A stretch of 10,563 nucleotides of DNA. Origin: an uncultured Faecalibacterium sp. (lineage in GTDB: Bacteria; Bacillota; Clostridia; Oscillospirales; Ruminococcaceae). The stretch spans positions 1 through 10,563 of the forward strand of contig CALDLZ010000330.1 of the NCBI GenBank assembly GCA_937915335.1. Reading direction: 5' to 3'. The notes beneath the pieces are model-generated. The model was not told the DNA's origin and searched no databases. It saw only the letters and a list, made by a program, of their open reading frames with translations. Positions within the stretch are counted from its first letter, which is position 1. Every line of letters begins with the position of its first letter. Made by a program: the position numbers and the translations under genes. Of the stretch, positions 6,766 through 10,563 are shown piece by piece.

Positions 6766-7782
6766 ATGGCATATAACACGGGCGGTCGGCGGTTCCGGCC
6801 GGTGGGCAGCAGAAAAAAGCGGACCGCGCCGCAGTATGGGCCGGTGAACACGGGTTGTCCGGTGATAGAAGAAGCCGTGGTGCGGCTTTACCGGGAACAG
6901 AACGAGGAGCATTTCTGGAGCCTGATGAACGCCCTGAACTATGCGCTGGAGCTGCAGACCAGGGTGCTGATGCCGCTGGACGCGGCGGTGGACCCCCAGA
7001 GCGGGGCCGCCCCCTGGGCACACCTGCCCATCCCGGAGGAGCGGGCCGAGGGCCTGCAGCCCTGGCTGCTCCACACCCGGAAAGAGCGGCACTACCTGCC
7101 GCTGTTCACCTCGGTGAAAAATGCCGAGGTGGAAAAGGCCAGCGCCACCCGCCCTATGGTGGAGCGCAGCCTGCGCGGTGCCATGGAGTACGCCCTGGAA
7201 ACGGATGGGATCGACGGCGTGGTGATCGACCCGTGGACGAGCTCTGCCACGCTGGATGTCTCTTTGCTGAACGGCTTGCTGAAATCGGAGCGGGGAACGG
7301 ACGGCCCTGGTTCCGAGGAACTGGAAGCCGGACACGCCGCCGCCCGGGAACACAACTGGCCCGAAGCGCCGCCCCCCCGGGGCGAGTCCCTGTACCATGC
7401 CCGAGGCACCCGCCGCAACAAGACCCAGGCCCGCCGGATGTGGAAAAAAGCCGCCCAGGCCGGGGAGGTGCAGGCCCTGATCTCGCTGGGGGATGACTGC
7501 GTTTCCTCGGGCGAGGAACTGGCTGCCGCCCTGCAATATTACCGCAAGGCCCAGAACGCCGCCCGGGAGGTGCCGGATATTGCCTACACCCCGCAGGTCT
7601 GCCTGCGTCTTGCCCAATACGAGACACGCTTTCTCTCCCGCAAAAAGGCCCTGATGCAGATGGCCGAGGCTGTGCAGGGCTTCCGTATTCTGCTGGATGC
7701 GGGGGAAGAGGATGCCCAGCTCTGGCTGCGGGAAGCCGAAACGCTGACAAATGAGCTGCTGGAAGAGGAGTCCGCACGATAA
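6766..7782 (+). CDS. SseB-domain protein with C-terminal Sel1/TPR-like helical repeats
   Basis: A 338-aa soluble protein without signal peptide or membrane segment. Residues ~33-172 resemble the SseB N-terminal domain (named from the enhanced serine sensitivity protein): a helical start, a strand with VLMPLD, the PLFTS motif (112-116) and DGIDGVVIDPW (148-157). After a Pro-rich linker (~198-205) comes a helical region (~205-335) that reads like Sel1/TPR units, for example GTRRNKTQARRMWKKAAQAG and AAALQYYRKAQNAA. SseB domains are common in Firmicutes but their biochemical role is poorly known; the repeats suggest a protein-binding job. The ATG at 6766 fits AAGG at 6753-6756; a GTG at 6757 has no spacing for a ribosome site. 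No terminator separates it from dnaK 97 nt downstream, so the two may be co-transcribed. Confidence 0.75.
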   Translation: MAYNTGGRRFRPVGSRKKRTAPQYGPVNTGCPVIEEAVVRLYREQNEEHFWSLMNALNYALELQTRVLMPLDAAVDPQSGAAPWAHLPIPEERAEGLQPWLLHTRKERHYLPLFTSVKNAEVEKASATRPMVERSLRGAMEYALETDGIDGVVIDPWTSSATLDVSLLNGLLKSERGTDGPGSEELEAGHAAAREHNWPEAPPPRGESLYHARGTRRNKTQARRMWKKAAQAGEVQALISLGDDCVSSGEELAAALQYYRKAQNAAREVPDIAYTPQVCLRLAQYETRFLSRKKALMQMAEAVQGFRILLDAGEEDAQLWLREAETLTNELLEEESAR

Positions 7783-7803
7783 AACACAGTTTCTTTACAT
7801 TTG

Positions 7804-7848
7804 TTCTAAGAAATCGTCATAGGAAACCGGTAAGATATTCTAGGAAAT
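7804..7848. repeat. Short direct repeats upstream of dnaK
   Basis: TTCTAAGAAAT (7804-7814) recurs as TTCTAGGAAAT (7838-7848), 10 of 11 bases alike. A third partial copy TAGGAAA (7820-7826) lies 21 bp before the matching TAGGAAA (7841-7847). They occupy the leader or promoter area of dnaK, where no CIRCE element is present. A regulatory role is possible but unproven. Confidence 0.35.
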
Positions 7849-7879
7849 ATTCTGCGCCGAAGAAAAGAGGACAAGCACA

Positions 7880-9700
7880 ATGAGCAAAGTAATCGGAATC
7901 GACCTTGGCACCACCAACTCCTGCGTGGCCGTGGTGGAAGGCGGCAAACCCGTGGTCATCACCAACGCCGAGGGCGAGCGTACCACTCCCAGCGTCGTGG
8001 CCTTTACCAAGGACGGCGAGCGTCTGGTGGGCGGTGCGGCAAAGCGTCAGATCGCCACCAACTCGGGCCGCACGGTGTCCAGCATCAAGCGTCACATGGG
8101 TTCCGATTACCGGGTGCATATCGATGGCAGGGATCTGACCCCGCAGGAGATCAGCGCCATGATCCTGACCAAGATTCGCCGGGATGCCGAGAGCTACCTC
8201 GGCGAGCCGGTGACCGAGGCCGTCATCACGGTGCCCGCTTATTTTGATGACAGCCAGCGCAAGGCCACTCAGGATGCGGGCCGCATTGCGGGTCTGAACG
8301 TCCTGCGCATCATCAACGAGCCCACCGCCGCAGCCGTGGCCTACGGTCTGGATAACGAGGCTCCCCAGAAGATCCTGGTCTATGATCTGGGCGGCGGAAC
8401 GTTCGATGTCTCGATCATTGAGATCGAGGACGGCACCTTTACGGTGCTGGCCACCGGCGGCGACACCCACCTGGGCGGCGATGATTTCGACGAGCGCATT
8501 GTCGAGTGGGCCGTGGCGGAGTTCCGCAAGTCTGACCGCATCGACCTGACCAAGGATCCCGCCGCCATGGGCCGCTTGAAGGAAGAGGCCGAAAAGGCCA
8601 AGAAGGAGCTTTCCAGCGCGCCTTCCGCCCAGCTGAACCTGCCCTTTATCGCTGTGGGCAGGGACGGCCCCCATCACCTTGATCTGAGCCTGACCCGGCC
8701 CCAGTTTGAAATGATGACCGGTGATCTGCTGGCCCGCACCGTTCAGCCGGTGCAGAACGCCCTGCGGGATGCCGGGATTTCCGCCAGCCAGCTGGGCAAA
8801 GTCCTGCTGGTGGGCGGCAGCACCCGGATGCCCGCCGTGGAGCGGCAGGTCAAAGAGCTGCTGGGCTGCGAGCCCAGCCATAGCCTGAACCCCGATGAAT
8901 GTGTTGCCATGGGTGCCGCCGTGCAGGGTGGCCTGTTACAGGGTGGCGGCAAGCTGGCCGGTGCCACCGGTGCGGCGGCCCAGGGCCTTGTGCTGATGGA
9001 TGTCACCCCGCTGACCTTGTCCATTGAGACGCTGGGCGGCGTGGCCACCCCGCTTATCACCCGCAACAGCATGATCCCCACCCGCAAGAGCCAGATTTTT
9101 ACCACGGCCCGCCCCATGCAGACCAGCGTGGAGATCAACGTCCTGCAGGGTGAGCGCCACTTTGCCCGGGATAATAAGAGCTTGGGTAAATTCAAGCTCA
9201 CCGGCATCCGCTCCGGCTTCTCCTCCAAACCCCAGATCGAAGTCACCTTTGATATCGATGTGAACGGTGTGGTCAAGGTGTCCGCAAAAGATCTGGGCAC
9301 TGGCCGGGAGCAGAACATCACCATCACCGGCAGCACCAACCTCTCCGAGAATGAGATCCAGCGCGCTATGGCCGATGCCGCCGCTTACGAGGAGGAGGAT
9401 ACCCGCCGCAGGGAGCGGCTGGAGCTCCATAACCAGGCCGAGATGCTGGCTTATAAGGTGGATGAAGCTCTCTCCAAGTGCAAAAAGGAGATAGACAAGG
9501 AGGAAAAGAACCAGATCAAGTCTGACCTTTCCAATCTGCGCCGCTGCCTGCGCAAGGACAAGCCCGAGAAGATGAATGAGACCGAGGAGGCCAACCTTCG
9601 TCAGGCAAAATCCCAGCTGGAAGCCAGCGCCAATCATCTGATGGTGCTGTACAGCAGCGAGCAGGGCACGAATGGCTCTGAGCACGAGGAACACCTGTAA
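7880..9700 (+). CDS. dnaK: Molecular chaperone DnaK (Hsp70)
   Basis: An ATP-driven cytoplasmic chaperone that binds exposed hydrophobic peptide segments and works with DnaJ and GrpE. The 606-aa length matches Gram-positive DnaK. Seen: phosphate loop 1 GIDLGTTNS (6-14), [12 protein letters not shown], phosphate loop 2 YDLGGGTFD (168-176), the adenosine motif [10 protein letters not shown] (309-318), the interdomain linker before DVTPLTL (374-380), the substrate-binding sandwich with [10 protein letters not shown], and the helical lid from about residue 487. The tail is short and acidic. The start is supported by AGAGG (7866-7870). Neither grpE nor hrcA lies upstream and no dnaJ follows; the neighbours are an SseB-like gene and a T-box-controlled lipoprotein. 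No CIRCE operator and no clear promoter were found in the 97-bp upstream gap. It may be the main DnaK relocated from its usual cluster, or a second paralogue; the sequence alone does not decide. Confidence 0.95.
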   Translation: MSKVIGIDLGTTNSCVAVVEGGKPVVITNAEGERTTPSVVAFTKDGERLVGGAAKRQIATNSGRTVSSIKRHMGSDYRVHIDGRDLTPQEISAMILTKIRRDAESYLGEPVTEAVITVPAYFDDSQRKATQDAGRIAGLNVLRIINEPTAAAVAYGLDNEAPQKILVYDLGGGTFDVSIIEIEDGTFTVLATGGDTHLGGDDFDERIVEWAVAEFRKSDRIDLTKDPAAMGRLKEEAEKAKKELSSAPSAQLNLPFIAVGRDGPHHLDLSLTRPQFEMMTGDLLARTVQPVQNALRDAGISASQLGKVLLVGGSTRMPAVERQVKELLGCEPSHSLNPDECVAMGAAVQGGLLQGGGKLAGATGAAAQGLVLMDVTPLTLSIETLGGVATPLITRNSMIPTRKSQIFTTARPMQTSVEINVLQGERHFARDNKSLGKFKLTGIRSGFSSKPQIEVTFDIDVNGVVKVSAKDLGTGREQNITITGSTNLSENEIQRAMADAAAYEEEDTRRRERLELHNQAEMLAYKVDEALSKCKKEIDKEEKNQIKSDLSNLRRCLRKDKPEKMNETEEANLRQAKSQLEASANHLMVLYSSEQGTNGSEHEEHL

Positions 9701-9746
9701 AGAGGCAATGCCCCGAATTCCCTACTAAAAAACTTCGTTGAAGGGG

Positions 9747-9775
9747 TTGACAAATGCAGGGGAGTGGGTTATTAT
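9747..9775 (+). promoter_or_regulatory. Near-consensus SigA promoter of the T-box/MetQ unit
   Basis: A perfect TTGACA (9747-9752), a 17-bp spacer and TATTAT (9770-9775) place the transcript start near 9782, just before the T-box leader. Confidence 0.85.
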
Positions 9776-9781
9776 GTATAC

Positions 9782-10084
9782 AATATCACGAAAATGGCTG
9801 TGAAGAGAAGAGTAGGTTTTCGCATTGATCCTTCCAGAGAGCCCGGCCGGTGGAAAAGGGCAGGAAACAGGGAACGGAAAATGGTCTCGGAGCCGCGTGG
9901 GCGAAGTGCAAGAGTGCTAAGCCTGCGACGGGAGCGCCCGTTACAGCGTCCGGCTGTCGCGTTGAAAAACGCCGCAGCAGTGAGGCTGTCCCTGTGAAGG
10001 GACGGTAAACCAAGGTGGTACCACGGAAGTTTTCACGCTTTCGTCCTTGTGGGTGTATGCCCGCTGAGGACGGAAGCGTTTTTT
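9782..10084 (+). promoter_or_regulatory. T-box riboswitch leader, apparent methionine (AUG) specifier
   Basis: A tRNA-sensing transcription-attenuation leader. Seen: the conserved T-box core AAGGTGGTACCACGG (10012-10026), whose TGG bulge pairs with the uncharged tRNA acceptor end; a stem I region with the conserved AGAGAGC (about 9836-9842) and a distal hairpin GCCC/GGGC (9841-9844 with 9858-9861) closing a GGTGGAAAA loop; the hairpin ACGGG-AGCG-CCCGT (9928-9941); and a terminator at the 3' end. The specifier is read as ATG at 9881-9883, in GGAAAATGG on the 3' side of stem I. An AUG specifier fits the methionine-transporter-like gene it precedes. GGACG (10000-10004) can pair with CGTCC (10042-10046), which would disrupt the terminator. 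Class assignment is firm; the specifier rests on position and context. Confidence 0.92.
10035..10084 (+). terminator. T-box-controlled terminator hairpin
   Basis: ACGCTTTCGTCCT (10035-10047) pairs with AGGACGGAAGCGT (10067-10079) as a 13-bp stem with one G-T wobble and a 19-nt loop, followed by a run of T (10079-10084). The left arm is also needed by the alternative antiterminator pairing. Confidence 0.9.
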
Positions 10085-10164
10085 ATTTGCTTCCGGCTCA
10101 AACGGTGTGGACTGTGCCGCGCCGCGCAAAAACATTTTTGTAACAAGTAGAGAGGGAAAACATT

Positions 10165-10563
10165 ATGTCTAAGATCACTCGTCGTAATTTTCTGAAAGTT
10201 TCCGGCGTGGCCGCTGCTGCCGCTGCCCTGACCGCCTGCGGTGGCTCTTCTTCCACTGCAAGCTCCACCGCTTCCAGCGCTGCTGCTTCCTCTGAGGCTG
10301 CTTCCACCGCTGCCAAGTTGGACAAGATCAAGGTCGCTGTCCCCAACGACACTACCAACGAGGCCCGCGCTCTGACCCTGCTGGAGAAGAACGGTTTCTT
10401 CAAGCTGAAGGCGGATGCCGGCCTGACCGCCACCAAGAACGACATCGAGGAGAACCCCCTGAACGTTACCGTCGATGAGGTCGAGGCAGCTCAGGTCCCC
10501 AATGTCCTGCAGGATGAGGATTATGCTGTTATCAACTCCAACTACGCCATCTCCGCTGGTCTG
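10165..10563 (+). CDS. MetQ/NlpA-family substrate-binding lipoprotein, 5' part (continues beyond window), lacking the usual N-terminal lobe
   Basis: The first 133 codons of an exported lipoprotein; the frame is still open at the window end. The signal peptide has a twin-arginine-like TRRNFLK (5-11), an Ala-rich core and the lipobox LTAC with lipidated Cys25, then a Ser/Ala linker (26-50). From residue ~54 it matches the MetQ/NlpA methionine-binding family: KVAVPNDTTN, ALTLLEKNGF, ENPLNV, VEAAQVP and AVINSNYA. In usual MetQ these motifs follow about 100 residues carrying a first lobe (with an FxDYxxPN-like and a DANxFQHxPYL-like motif), which is absent here. AGAGAGGG (10149-10156) precedes the ATG by 8 nt. 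The codon choice (GCT, TCC, AAG, CTG) is more biased than in its neighbours, suggesting strong expression. Control by the Met T-box supports a methionine link. Whether it binds methionine in this shortened form is unknown. Confidence 0.8.
   Translation, partial: MSKITRRNFLKVSGVAAAAAALTACGGSSSTASSTASSAAASSEAASTAAKLDKIKVAVPNDTTNEARALTLLEKNGFFKLKADAGLTATKNDIEENPLNVTVDEVEAAQVPNVLQDEDYAVINSNYAISAGL

Noticed and set aside
7783..7879. CIRCE heat-shock operator before dnaK
   Set aside because: Neither TTAGCACTC nor GAGTGCTAA, nor a close variant in inverted arrangement, is present.
9764..9997. Open frames within the T-box leader on both strands
   Set aside because: The bases are explained by conserved T-box stem I and antiterminator structure; no ribosome site or domain supports a protein.
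1..10563. CRISPR array, tRNA, rRNA, insertion sequence or phage module
   Set aside because: No regularly spaced repeats, RNA gene signatures, transposase or integrase motifs, or phage structural genes were seen.

Overview
The window is GC-rich DNA from what looks like a gut Firmicute of the Oscillospiraceae/Ruminococcaceae type (Faecalibacterium/Gemmiger/Subdoligranulum-like). This is an inference from several signs: Gram-positive promoters and strong AGGAGG ribosome sites, GHKL kinase and ABC exporter genes, Big_2-type secreted protein, a T-box leader, and a Ser/Ala-rich lipoprotein linker. All genes read rightward.

Region 1 (1-4382): the 3' end of a GHKL-type sensor histidine kinase, then a 98-bp gap, then two translationally coupled ABC exporter half-subunits (609 and 618 aa) with an ATGA overlap. 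The gap holds an intrinsic terminator. It also holds two 10-bp direct repeats 21 bp apart, the geometry of LytTR response-regulator sites. The likely logic is that the kinase and an unseen LytTR partner control the heterodimeric exporter.

Region 2 (4383-5636): a monocistronic unit with a consensus promoter, a secreted 329-aa protein with three tandem bacterial Ig-like (Big_2) domains, and a strong terminator.

Region 3 (5637-7782): a 422-bp intergenic stretch ending in a consensus promoter, an XRE-type regulator, a terminator with an interlocked second inverted repeat, and a separately promoted gene for an SseB-domain protein with a C-terminal Sel1/TPR-like helical region. Both promoters carry similar GGAAA...TTTCC inverted repeats, suggesting one regulator may act on both.

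Region 4 (7783-9700): an intact dnaK standing alone, without grpE or dnaJ beside it and without a CIRCE operator.

Region 5 (9701-10563): a consensus promoter, a T-box riboswitch with an apparent AUG (Met) specifier and its terminator, then the 5' part of a MetQ/NlpA-family lipoprotein. This lipoprotein joins its signal peptide and Ser-rich linker directly to the middle of the MetQ domain. The usual first ~100 residues of the mature binding protein appear to be missing, which is the most unusual thing in the window. The gene runs off the end, so its full architecture is unknown.

No tRNA, rRNA, CRISPR array, transposase or prophage gene was seen.
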